64,000 nt of DNA, from contig JAZBRS010000076.1 in the NCBI GenBank assembly GCA_037176725.1, positions 119,617,001 to 119,681,000 of the forward strand, written 5' to 3'. The stretch comes from Posidonia oceanica. Taxonomy: Eukaryota; Streptophyta; Magnoliopsida; Alismatales; Posidoniaceae. The translations under genes were made by a program, and so were the position numbers. Below the pieces are notes generated by a model, which saw nothing but the letters and a program-made list of their open reading frames with translations, made no database searches and was not told the DNA's origin. This document shows positions 24,501-36,232 of this stretch, one piece after another. How positions within the stretch are numbered: position 1 is the stretch's first letter; the number at the start of each line of letters is the position of its first letter.

Positions 24501-27500
24501 GTGGACAAGCCTCCCTCGCGCGTCTTCGTTCTGGACGGACGGAGTCCCGCCTGCTTACTTCCTCGGTCGAGGAGAAGCCTCTCACGCACGTCATCGTTCT
24601 GGATGGACGGAATCCCTCCTACTTGCTTCCTCAGCCGAGGACAAGCCTCCTCGCGTGTCTTCGTTCCGAACGGACGGAGTCCCGCCAGCCTACTTCCACG
24701 GTCGAGCCCAAGCCTCCCTCATGCAACCTCGTTCCGGACGGACGAAGTTATGCCTGCTTGCTTCCTCGGTCGAGGACAAGACTCTCTCATGCATCTTCGT
24801 TACGGACGGACGGAGTCCCCTCTGCTTGCTTCTTTAGTCGAGGACAAGCCTCCTCGCGCGTCTTCGTTCTGGATGGACGGAGTCCCACCGGCTTGCTTCC
24901 TCGGTCGAGGACGAATTTCTCTCACACGTATTCATTACGGACAGATAGAATCCCGCTTGCTTGCTTCCTCGGTCGAGGACAAGCCTCTCACGTGCGTCTT
25001 CGTTCTGGACGGACGAAGTCCCATCTACTTGCATCCTCAGTCGAGGACAAGCTTCCTCGCGCGTCTTCATTCCGAACGGACGGAGTCCCACCTACTTGCT
25101 TCCTCGATTGAGGACAAGCCTCTCTCATGCATCTTCGTTCTGGACGGACGAAGTCCCCTCTGCTTGCTTCTTTAGTCGAGGACAAGCCTCCTCGTGCGTC
25201 TTCGTTCTGGACGGACGGAGTCCCGTCTGCTTGCTTCCTCTGTCTAGGACAAGCCTCCCTCGCGCGCCTTCGTTCTGGACGGACGGAGTCCCGCCTGCTT
25301 GCTTCCTCGGTCGAGGAGAAGCCTCTCTCGCGCGTCATCGTTCCGGACGGATGGAGTCTAACCTGCTTGCATCCATGGTCGAGGACAGGCCTCCCTCGCG
25401 CATCTTTGTTCCGGACGAACGGAGTCCCACCCGCTTGCTTCCTCGGTCGAGGACAAGCCTCTCTAACGCATCTTCATTCTAGATGGACGGAGTCCCGCCT
25501 GCTTGCTTCCTCGGACGAGGACAAGCCTCCCGCACACCTCTTCGTTCTGGACGGATGGTGTCCTGCCTGCTTGCTTCCTCGGTCGAGGACAAGCCTCTCT
25601 CGCGCAACTTCGTTCCAGACAGACGGAGTCCCGCTTGCTTGCTTCTTCAGTTGAGGACAAGCCTCTCTCGCGCGTCCTCGTTCCGGACAGACGGAGTCCC
25701 ACCTACTAGCTTCTTCGGTCGAGGACATGCCTCCCTCACGTGTCTTCGTTCCAGACTGACGGAGTCCTGCCTGCTTGCTTCCTCGGTCGAGGACAAGCCT
25801 CTCTCGCACGTCCTTGTTCCGGACAGACAGAGTCCCGCCTGCTTGCTTCCTCGGTCGAGGACAAATCTCTCTCACGCGTATTCGTTACGGACGGACAGAA
25901 ACCCGCTTGCTTGCTTCCTCGGTCGAGGACAAGCCTCTCTCGTGCGTCTTCGTTCTGGACGGACGGAGTCCCATCTGCTTGCTTCCTCAGTCTTGGACAA
26001 GCTTCCTCGGGCGTCTTCGTTCCGGACGGACGGAGTCCCGCCTGCTTGCTTCCTTGGTCGAGGACAAGCCTCTCTCACGCGTCTTCGTTCCGGACGGACG
26101 GAGTCCCGGCTGCTTGCTTCCTTGATCGAGGACAAGCCCCACTCGTGCGTCTTCGTTCCAAACGGGCGGAGTCCTGCGTGCTTGTCTCCTCGGTTGAGGA
26201 CATGCTTCTCTCGCGTGTCTTCGTTGCGGATGGACGATATCCGGCTGACTTGCTTCCTCGATCATGGACAAGCCTCTCTCATGCATCTTCATTCTGGACA
26301 GACGAAGTCCCCTATGCTTGCTTCTATAGTCGAGGACAGGCCTCCTCGCGCGTCTTCGTTCTGGACGGATGGTGTCCCGCCCGCTTGCTTCCTCGATCGA
26401 GGACAAGCCTCCCTCGCACGTCTTCGTTCTGGACGGACGGAGTCCCGCCTGCTTGCTTCCACGGTCGAGGACAAATCTCTCTCACGTGTGTCTTCGTTAC
26501 GGACGGACAGAATCCCGCTTGCTTGCTTCCTCGGTCGAGGACAAGCCTTTCTCATGCGTCTTCGTTTTGGACGGACGGAGTCCCATCTGCTTGCTTCCTC
26601 TATCGAGGACAATCTTCCTCGCGCGTCTTCGTTCCGGACGGACGGAGTCCCCCCTGCTTGCTTCCTTGGTCGAGGACAAGCCTCACTCATGCGTCTTCGT
26701 TCCGGAAGGACGGAGTCCCGCCAGCTTGCTTCCTCGATCGAGGACAAGCCCCACTCGTGCGTCTTCATTCCGGACAGACGGAGTCCCGCCTACTTGCCTC
26801 CTCAGTCGAGGGAAAGCTTCTCTCACGGGTCTTCGTTGCGGATGAACGAAATCAAGCCGACTTGGTTCCTCGGTCTAGGTCAAGCCACTCTCATGCATCT
26901 TCGTTCTGGACGGACGAAGTCCCCTCTGCTTGCTTCGTTAGTCAAGGACATGCCACCACGCGCGTCTTCGTTCCGGAGGGACAGAGTCCCGCCTACTTGC
27001 TTCCTCGGTCGAGGACAAGTCTCTCTCGCACGTCTTCGTTCAGGACTGACGTGGTCCCGCCTACTAGCTTCTTCAGTAGAGGACATGCCTCCCTCGCGCG
27101 TCTTCGTTCCGGACAGACGGAGTCCCGCTTGCATGCTTCCTCGGTCGAGGACAAGCCTCCCTCGCGCGTCTTTGTTCCGGACAAACGGAGTCCCACCTGC
27201 TTGCTTCCTCGGTCGAGGACAAGCCACTCTCGCGCATCTTCGTTCTAGACGGACGGAGTCACGCTGGCTTGCTTCCATCGTCAAGGACAAGCCTCTCTCA
27301 CGCGTCTTCGTTCTGGACGGACGGTGTCCTGCCTGCTTGCTTCCTCGGTCGAGGACAAGCCTCTCTAGCGCATCTTCGTTCCGGACAGACGGAGTCCCGC
27401 TAGCTTGCTTCTTTGGTTGGGGACAAGCCTCTCTCGCGCATCTTCGTTCTGGACAGACGGGGTCCCGCCAACTAGCTTCTTCGGTCGAGGACATGCCTCC

Positions 27501-30500
27501 CTCGCGCGTCTTCGTTCTAGACAGACGGAGTCCCGCTTGCTTGCTTCCTCGGTCGAGGACAAGCCTCTCTCACACGTCTTCGTTCCGGACAGACAGAGTC
27601 CCGCCTGCTTGCTTCCTCGATCGAGGACAAATCCCTCTCATGCTTATTCGTTATGTACGGACAGAATCCCGCTTGCTTGCTTCCTCGGTCGAGGACAAGC
27701 CTCTCTCTTGCGTCTTCTTTCTGGACAAACGGAGTCCCATCTACTTGCTTCCTCAGTCGAGGAAAAGCTTCCTCGCGCGTCTTAGTTCTAGACGGACGGA
27801 ATCCCGCCTGCTTGCTTCCGTGGTCGAGGACAAGCCTCTCTCACGCATCTTCGTTCCGGACGGACGGAGTCTCGCCGGCTTGCTACCTCGGTCGAGGATA
27901 AGCCTCCCTCGTGCGTCTTCGTTCTGGACGGAGTCCCGCCTACTTGCTTCCTCAGTCAAGGAGAAGCCTCTCTCGCACGTCTTCATTCCAGACGGATGGA
28001 GTCCTGCCTGCTTGCCTCCTCGGTCGAGGACAAGCTTCTCTCACGTGTCTTCGTTGCGGATGGACGATATCCGGCCTACTTGCTTCCTTGGTCATGGACA
28101 AGCCTCCCTCATGCATCTTCGTTCCGGACGGACGAAGTCCCTCTGCTTGCTTCTTTAGTCGAGGACAAGCCTCCTCGTGCATCTTCATTCCGGACGGACG
28201 AAGTCCCGCCTGCCTGCAACCTCGGTCGAGGACAAGCCTCCCTCGTGCATCTTCGTTCTGGACGGACGGAGTCCCGCCTGCTTGCTTCCTCGGTCGAGGA
28301 CAAGCCTCCCTCACGCGTCTTTGTTCCGGACGAACGGAGTCCCACCTGCTTGCTTCCTCGGTCGAGGACAAGCCTCTCTCGCGCATCTTCGTTCTAGACA
28401 GACAGAGTCCCGCCTGCTTGCTTCCTTGGTCGAGGACAAGCCTCTCTCACACGACTTCGTTCTGGACGGACGGTGTCCTGCCTGCTTGCTTCCTCGGTCG
28501 ACGACAAGCCTCTCTCGCGCATCTTCATTCCGGACAGACGGAGTCCCGCCTACTTGCTTCTTCGGTTGAGGACAAGCCTCTCTCGCGCGTCTTCGTTCCG
28601 GACAGACGGAGTCCCGCCTACTAGCTTCTTCGGTCGAGGGCACGCCTCCCTCGCACGTCTTCCTTCCGGACAGACGGAGTCCACCCTGCTTGCTTCCTCG
28701 GTCGAGGACAAGCCTCTCTCGCGCGACTTCGTTCCGGACGGACGGAGTCCTGCCCGCTTGCTTCCTCGGTCGTGGACAAATCTCTCTCACACGTATTCAT
28801 TATGGACAGACAGAATCCCGCTTGCTTGCTTCCTTGGTCGAGGACACGCCTCTCTCGTGCGTCTTCGTTCTGGACGGACGGAGTCCCATCTGCCTGCTTC
28901 CTCAGTCGAGGACAAGCTTCCACGCGCGTCTTCGTTCCAGACAGACGGAATCCCGCCGGCTTGCTTCCTTGGTCGAGGACCAGCCACTCTCACGCGTCTT
29001 CGTTCCGAACGGACGGAGTCCCGCCTGCTTGCTTCCTCGATCGAGGACAAGCCCCACTCATGCGTCTTCGTTCTGGACGGACGGAGTCCCGCCTGCTTGC
29101 TTCATCGGTCGAGGACAAGCTTCTCTCGCGTGTCTTCGTTGTGGATGGATGAAATCCAGCCTACTTGCTTCCTCGGTCGAGGACAAGCCTCTATCATGCA
29201 TCTTTGTTCTGGATGGACGGAGTCCCCTCTGCTTGCTTCTTTAGCCGAGGACAAGCCACCTCGCGCGTCTTCGTTCTGGATGGATGGAGTACCGCCCACT
29301 TGCTTCCTCGATCGAGGACAACCCTCCCTCGCGCGTCCTCGTTCTGGACGGACGGAGTCCCGCCTGCTTGCTTCCTCAGTTAGGGGACAAGCCTCCCTCG
29401 TGCGACATCGTTCTGGACGGACGGAATCCCACCTACTTGCTTCCTCAGTCGAGGACAAGCCTCCCTCGCGCGTCTTCGTGCCGGACGAACGGAGTCCCAC
29501 CTGCTTGCTTCTTCGGTCGAGGACGAGCCTCTCTCGTGCATCTTCGTTCCAGACGGACGGAGTACCGCCTGCTTGCTTCCTTGGTCGAGGACATGCATCT
29601 CTCATGCGTCTTCGTTCTGGACGGACGGAGTCCTACCTGCATGCTTCCTCGGTCGAGGACAAGCCTCTCTCGTACGTCTTCATTCCGGACGGACGGATTC
29701 CCACCTGCTTGCTTCTTCGGTTGAGGACAAGCCTCTCTTGCGCGTCTTTGTTCCGGACAGACCGAGTCCCGCCTACAAGCTTCTTCGGTCGAGGACTTGC
29801 CTCCCGCGCGCATCTTCGTTCTGGACAGACGGAGTCCTACCTGCTTGCTTCCTCGGTCGAGGACAAGCCTCTATCGCGCGTCCTCGTTCTGGTCGGACAG
29901 AGTCCCGCCTGCTTGCTTCCTCGATCGAGGGCGAATCTCACCCACGCGTATTCGTTCCGGACGGACAGAATCCAGCTAGCCTGCCTCCTCGGTCGAGGAC
30001 AAGCCTTTCTTGTGCGTCTTCGTCCTGGACGGACGGAGTCCCATCTGCTTGCATCCGCTGTCGAGGACAAGCTTCCTCGCGCGTCATCGTTCCGGACCGA
30101 CGGAGTCCCGCCTGCTTGCTTCCTCAGTCGAGGACAAGCCTCCCTGGTGCGTCTTCATTCCGGATGGACGGAGTCCCGCCTGCATGCTTCCTCGGTCGAG
30201 GACAAGTCTCTCTCATGCGTCTTCGTTCCGGACGGACGGAGTCCCGCCTGCTTGCTTCCTCGGTCGAGGACAAATCTCTCTCACGCGTATTCGTTACGGA
30301 CTGACAGAATCCCGCTTGCTTGCTTCCTCGGTCGAGGACAAGCCTCTCTCGTGCGTCTTCGTTCTGGACGGACGGAGTCCCATCTGGTTGCTTCGTCAGT
30401 CGAGGACAAGCTTCCTCACGCGTCATTGTTCCAAACGGAAGGAGTCCCCCCTGCTTACTTCCTTGGTCGAGGACAAGCCTCTATCACGCGTCTCCGTTCC

Positions 30501-33500
30501 GGACGGTCGGTGTCCTGCCTGCTTGCTTCCTCGATTGAGGACAAGCCCCACTCGTGCATCTTCGTTTCGGACGGACGGAGTCTCGCCTGCTTGCCTCCTC
30601 GGTCGAGGACGTGCTTCTCTCGCGTGTCTTCGTTGCGGATGGACGATATCCAGCCTACTGGCTTCCTCGGTCATGGACAAGACTCTCTCATGCATCTTCG
30701 TTCTGGACGGACGAAGTCCCCTCTGCTAGCTTCTTTAGTCGAGGACAAGCCTCCTCGCGCGTCTTCGTTTCGGACGGACGGTGTCACGCCTTCTTGCTTC
30801 CTCGATCGAGGACAAGCCTCCCTCGCGCGTCTTCGTTCTAGACGGACGGAGTCCCACCTGCTTGCTTCCTCGGTCGAGGACAAATCTCTCTCGCGCATAT
30901 TCGTTACGGACGGACAGAATCCCGCTTGCTTGCTTCCTCGGTCGAGGACAAGCCTCTCTCGTCCGTCTTCGTTCTGGACGGACGGAGTCCCATCTGCTTG
31001 CTTCCTCAATCGGGGACAAGCTTCCTCGCGCGTCTTCGTTCCGGACGGATGGAGTCCCGCCTGCTTGCTTCCTTGGTCGAGGACCAGCCTCTCTCTTGCG
31101 TCTTCGTTCTGGACAAACGGAGTCCCGCCTGCTTGCTTCCTCGATCGAGGACAAGCCCCACTCGTGCGTCTTCGTTCCAGACTGACGGAGTCCCGCCTGC
31201 TTGCTTCAACGATCGAGGACAAGCTTCTCTAGCATGCCTTCGTTGCAGATGGATGAAATCCAGCCTGCTTCCTTCCTCGGTCGAGGACAAGCCTCTCTCA
31301 TGCATCTTCGTTCTGGACGGACGGAGTCCCCTCTGCTTGCTTCTTTAGTCGAGGACAAGCCTCCTCGTACGTCTTCGTTCCGGACGGACGGAGTCCCGCC
31401 TGCTTGCTTCCTCGGGCGAGGACAAGCCTGCCTCGCGCGTCTACGCTCCGGACGGACGGAGTCCCGCCTGCTTCCTTCCTCGGTCGTGGACAAGCCTCCC
31501 TCGTGCATCTTTATTCTGGACGGACGGAGTCCCGCCTGCTTGCTTCCTCGGTCGAGGAGAAGCCTCTCTCGCGCGTCATCGTTCTGGATGGACGGAATCC
31601 CTCCTGCTTGCTTCCTCAGCCGAGGACAAGCGTCCTCGCACATCTTCGTTCCGAACGGACGGAGTCCCGCCAGCTGGCATCCTCGGTCGAGGAGAAGCCT
31701 CTCTCGAGCATCTTCGTTCTAGACGGACGGAGTCCTGCCTGCTTGCTTCCTTGGTCGAGGACAAGCCTCTCTCACGCGTCTTCGTTCTGGACAGACGGTG
31801 TCCTGCCTGCTTGCTTCCTCGGTCGAGGACAAGCCTCTCTCGCGCATCTTCGTTCTGGACAGACGGAGTCCCGCATGCTTGCTTCTTCGGTTGAGGACAA
31901 GCCTCTCTCGCGCATCTTCGTTCCGGACAGACGGAGTCCCGCCTACTAGCTTCTTTGGTCGAGGGCATGCCTCCCTTGCGTGTCTTCGTTTCGGACAGAC
32001 GGAGTCTCGCCAGCTTGCTTCCTCGGTCGATGACAAGCCTCTCTCGCACGTCTTCGTTCCAGACGGACAGAGTCCCACATGCTTACTTCCTCGGTCGAGG
32101 ACAAGTCTCTCTCACGCGTATTCATTACGGACAGACAGAATCCCGCTTGCTTGCTTCCTCAGTCGAGGACAAGCCTCTCTCGTGCGTCTTCGTTCTGGAC
32201 TGACGGAGTCCCAACTGCTTACTTCCTCAATCGAGGACAAGCTTCCTCGCGCGTCTTCGTTTCGGACAGACGGAGTCCCGCCTGCGTGCTTCCTTGGTCG
32301 AGGACCAGCCTCTCTCACGCATCTTCGTTCCGGACGAATGGAGTCCCGCCTGCTTGCTTCCTCGATCGAGGACAAGCCCCACTCGTGCGTCTTCGTTCCG
32401 GACGGACGGAGTCCCACCTGCTTGCTTCATCGGTCGAGGACAAGCTTCTCTCGCGTGTCTTCGTTGCGGATGGACGAAATCCAGCCTACTTGCTTCCTCG
32501 GTCGAGGACATGCCTCTCTCATGCATCTACGTTTAGGACGGACGGAGTCCCCTCTGCTTGCTTCTTTAGTCGAGGACAAGCCTCCTACGCGTCTTCGTTC
32601 CAGACGGACGGTGTACCGCCTACTTGCTTCCTCGTTCGGGGACATGCCTCCCTCGCGCGTCGTCGTACTGGACGGACGGAATCCCACCTACTTGCGTCCT
32701 CAGTCGAGGACAAGCCTCCCTCGCGCGTCTTCGTGCCGGACGAACGGAGTCCCACCTGCTTGCTTCCTCGGTCGAGGACGAGCCTCTCTCGCGCATCTTC
32801 GTTCCAGACGGACGGAGTCCCACCTGCTTGCTTCCTTGGTCGAGGACATGCCTCTCTCACGCGTCTTCATTCTGGACAGACGGAGTCCTGCCTGCATGCT
32901 TCCTCGATCGAGGACATGCCTCTCTCGCACGTCTTCGTTCCGGACAGACGGAGTCCCACCTGCTAGCGTCTTCAATTGAGGACAAGCCTCTCTCACGCGT
33001 CTTTGTTCCAGACAGACGGAGTCCCGCCTACTTGCTTCTTCGGTCAAGGACATGCCTCCCACGCGCGTCTTCGTTCTGGACAGACGGAGTCCCGCCTGCT
33101 TGCTTCCACGGTCGAGGACAAGCCTCTATCGTGCGTTCTCGTTCCAGACGGACAGAGTCCCGCCTGCTTGCCTCCTCGGTCGAGGGCAAATCTCACTCAC
33201 GCGTATTCGTTCCGGACGGACAGAATCCGGCTTGCTTGCCTTCTCGGTCGAGGACCAGCCTTTCTCGTGCGTCTTCGTTCTGGACGAACGGAGTCCGATC
33301 TGCTTGCTTCCTCATTCGAGGACAAGCTTCCTCGTGCATCTTCGTTCCGGACGGACGGAGTCCTGCCTTGCTTCCTCGGTCGAGGACAAGCCTCCCTCGT
33401 GCATCTTCGTTCCGGACGGACGTAGTCCCGCTTGCATGCTTTCTCGGTCGAGGACAAGCCTCTCTCACGCGTCTTCATTCCGGACGGACAGAGTCCCGCC

Positions 33501-36232
33501 TGCTTGCTTCCTCAGTCGAGGACAAGCCTCTCTCGTGCGTCTTCATTCTGGACGGACGGAGTCCCGCCTGCTACCTTCCTCCATCGAGGACTACCCTATC
33601 TCGCGCATCCTCGTACCAGACGGACGGAGTCTCGCCTGCTTGCTTCCTTGGTCGAGGACAAGCCTCTCTCGCGTGTCTTCGTTCTGGACGGACGGACTCC
33701 AGCCTGCTTGTTTCCTCGATTGAGGACAAGCCCCACTCGCGCGTCTTCGTTTTGGATGGACGGAGTCCTGCCTGCTTGCTTCCTCGGTCGTGGACAAGCC
33801 TCTCTCGCGCATCTACGTTCTGGACATACGGAGTCCCGCCTGCTTGCTTCTTCGGTTGAGGACAAGCCTTTCTCGCGCGTCTTCGTTCCGGACAGACGGA
33901 GTCCTGCCTACTAGCTTCTTCGGTCGAGGACACGCCTCCCTCGCGCGTCTTCGTTCCAGACAGACGGAGTCCCACCTGCTTGCTTCTTCGATCGAGGACA
34001 AGCCTCTCTCGCACGTCTTCGTTCCGCACGGACAGAGTCCCGCCTGCTTGCTTCCCCAGTCGAGGACAAATCTCTCTCACGCGTATTCGTTACAGACAGA
34101 CAGAATCCCGCTTGCTTGCTTCCTCGGTCGAGGACAAGCCTCTCTCGTCCGTCTTCGTTCTGGACGGACGGAGTCCCATCTGCTTGCTTCCTCAGTCGAG
34201 GACAAGCTTCCTCGCGCGTCTTCGTTCCGGACGGACGGAGTCTCGCTTGCTTGCTTCCTTGGTCGAGGACCAGCCTCTCTCACGCGTCTTCTTTTCGGAC
34301 AGACGGAGTCCCACCTGCTTGCTTCCTCGATCGAGGACAAGCCCCACTCGTGCATCTTCGTTCCGGACAAACGGAGTCCCGCCTGCTTGCTTCATCAGTC
34401 GAGGACATGCTTCTCTCGCATGCCATCGTTGCGGATGGACGAAATCCAGCCTACTTGCTTCCTCGGTCGAGCACAAGCCTCTCTCATGCATCTTAGTTCT
34501 GGACGGACGGAGTCCCCTCTGCTTGCTTCTTTAGTCGAGGACAAGCCTCCTCGTGCGACTTCGTTCCGGACGGACGGAGTCCCGCCTGCTTGCTTCCTCG
34601 GGCGAGGACAAGCCTGCCTCGCGCGTCTACGCTCCGAACGGACGGAGTCCCGCCTGCTTCCTTCCTCGGTCGTGGACAAGCCTCCCTCGCGCGTCTTCAT
34701 TCTGGACGGACGGAGTCCCGCCTGCTTGCTTCTTCGGTCGAGGAGAAGCCTCTCTCGCGCGTCATCGTTCTGGATGGACGGAATCCCTCCTGCTTGTTTC
34801 CTCAGCCGAGGACAAGCCTCCTCGCGCGTCTTCGTTCCGAACGGACGGAGTCCCGCCAGCTTGCATCCTCGGTCGAGGACAAGCCTCCCTCACGCGTCTT
34901 CGTTCCGGACGGACGGAGTCCAGCCTGCTTGCTTCCTCAGTCAAGGACAAGACTCTCTCATGCATCTTCATTACGGACGGACGGAGTCCCCTCTGCTTGC
35001 TTCTTTAGTCGATGACAAGCCTCCTCGCGCGTCTTCGTTCCGGACGGACGGAGTCCCACCTGCTTGCTTCCTTGGTCGAGGACAAATCTCTCTCACACGT
35101 ATTCATTACGGACGGACAGAATCCTACTTGCTTGCATCCTCGGTCGAGGACAAGCCTCTCTCGTCCATCTTCGTTCTGGACGGACGGAGTCCCATCTGCT
35201 TGCTTCCTCAGTCGAGGACAAGCTTCCTCGCGCGTCTTCGTTCCGGACGGACGGAGTCCCGCTTGCTTGCTTCCTTGGTCGAGGACAAGCCTCTCTCACG
35301 CGTCTTCGTTCCGGACAGACGGAGTCCCACCTGCTTGCTTCCTCGATCGAGGACAAACCCCACTCGTGCGTCTTCGTTCCGGACGGACAGAGTCCTGCCT
35401 GCTTGCTTCCTCGGTCGAGGACATGCTTCACTCACGTGTCTTCATTGCGGGCGGACGAAATCCAGCCTACTTGCTTCCTCGGTCGAGGACAAGCCTCTCT
35501 CATGCATCTTAGTTCTGGACGGACGGAGTCCCCTCTGCTTGCTTCCTTAGTCGTGGACAAGCCTCCTCGTGCGTCTTCGTTCCGGACGGATGGAGTCCTG
35601 CCTGCTTGCTTCCTCGGTCGAGGACAAGCCTCCCTCGCGCATCTTCGTTCTGGATGGACGGAGTCCCACCTGCTTGCTTCCTCAGTCGAGGAGAAGCCTC
35701 TCTCGCGCGTCATCGTTCTGGACGGATGAATCCGACCTGCTTGCTTCCTCTGTCGAGGACAAGCCTTCCTCGTGCGTCTTCATGCCGGACGAACAGTGTC
35801 CCACCTGCTTGCTTCCTTGGTCGAGGACGAGCCTCTCTCGTGCATCTTCGTTCCAGACGGACGGAGTCCCGCTTGGTTGCTTCCTTGGTCGAGGACAAGC
35901 CTCTCTCACGCGTCTTCGTTCTGGACGGACGAAGTCCTGCCTGCTTGCTTCCTCAGTCGAGGACAAGCCTCTCTCGCACGTCTTCGTTCCAGACAGACGG
36001 AGTCCCGCCTGCTTGCTTCTTCGGTTGAGGACAAGCCCCTCTCGCACGTCTTTGTTCTGGACAGACGGAGTCCCGCCTACTTGCTTCTTCGGTCGAGGAC
36101 ATGCCTTCCTCGCACGTCTTCGTTCCAGACAGACAGAGTCCCGCCTACTTGCTTCCTCGGTCGAGGACAATCCTCTCTCGCGCGTCCTCGTTCCAGACAG
36201 ACAGAGTCCCGCCTGCTCACTTCCTCGGTCGA
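18575..36232. repeat. 68-bp satellite array, block 2 (about 260 monomers)
   Basis: Same monomer family and orientation as 1500-10490. The marker ending GTTGC(G/A) falls near 19103, 20528, 21138, 22292, 24054, 24258, 26223, 28053, 29138, 30632, 31242, 32463, 34428 and 35444. Intervals are close to whole numbers of monomers: 1,154 (17), 610 (9, twice), 204 (3), 1,085 (16) and 1,016 (15). A stereotyped run recurs: an ACGCGTATTCGTTACGG type, a CCCATCTGC type, an AAGCTTCCTCG type, a CCTTGGTCGAGG type, an AAGCCCCACTCGTGCG type, the GTTGCGGA type, a CATGCATCTTCG type and a TTCTTTAGTCGAGG type. Open frames up to 919 codons (28473-31232) exist only because the consensus lacks stops in every frame. The right edge is abrupt, inside a retrotransposon protease. 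Confidence 0.97.
18790..23600. repeat. Macro-duplicated satellite segment, copy 1 (partner about 28815-33980)
   Basis: Rare monomer variants occur in the same order in both segments. GGGCGAATCTCACCCACG is at about 19893 and about 29931. The CTCCCTGGTGCGTC variant is at about 20104 and 30143. A short TGCCTTGCTTCC monomer is at about 23060 and 33365, and a GAGGACTACCCTATCTCGC monomer at about 23212 and 33585. The offset grows from about 10.03 to 10.37 kb, which fits gains and losses of a few monomers after duplication. Confidence 0.75.

Noticed and set aside
25483..31232. Very long open frames (891 codons at 25483-28158, 919 codons at 28473-31232) encoding Ser/Arg-rich repeats
   Set aside because: They consist entirely of the 68-bp satellite. 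Since 68 is not a multiple of 3, each frame cycles through all three monomer readings, and all three plus frames and the minus frames are similarly open. There is no promoter, unique domain or frame conservation.
1500..36232. Calling the array a functional centromere
   Set aside because: Higher-order structure, a dyad and a partial CENP-B-box resemblance are suggestive only. Position and CENH3 loading cannot be read from sequence.
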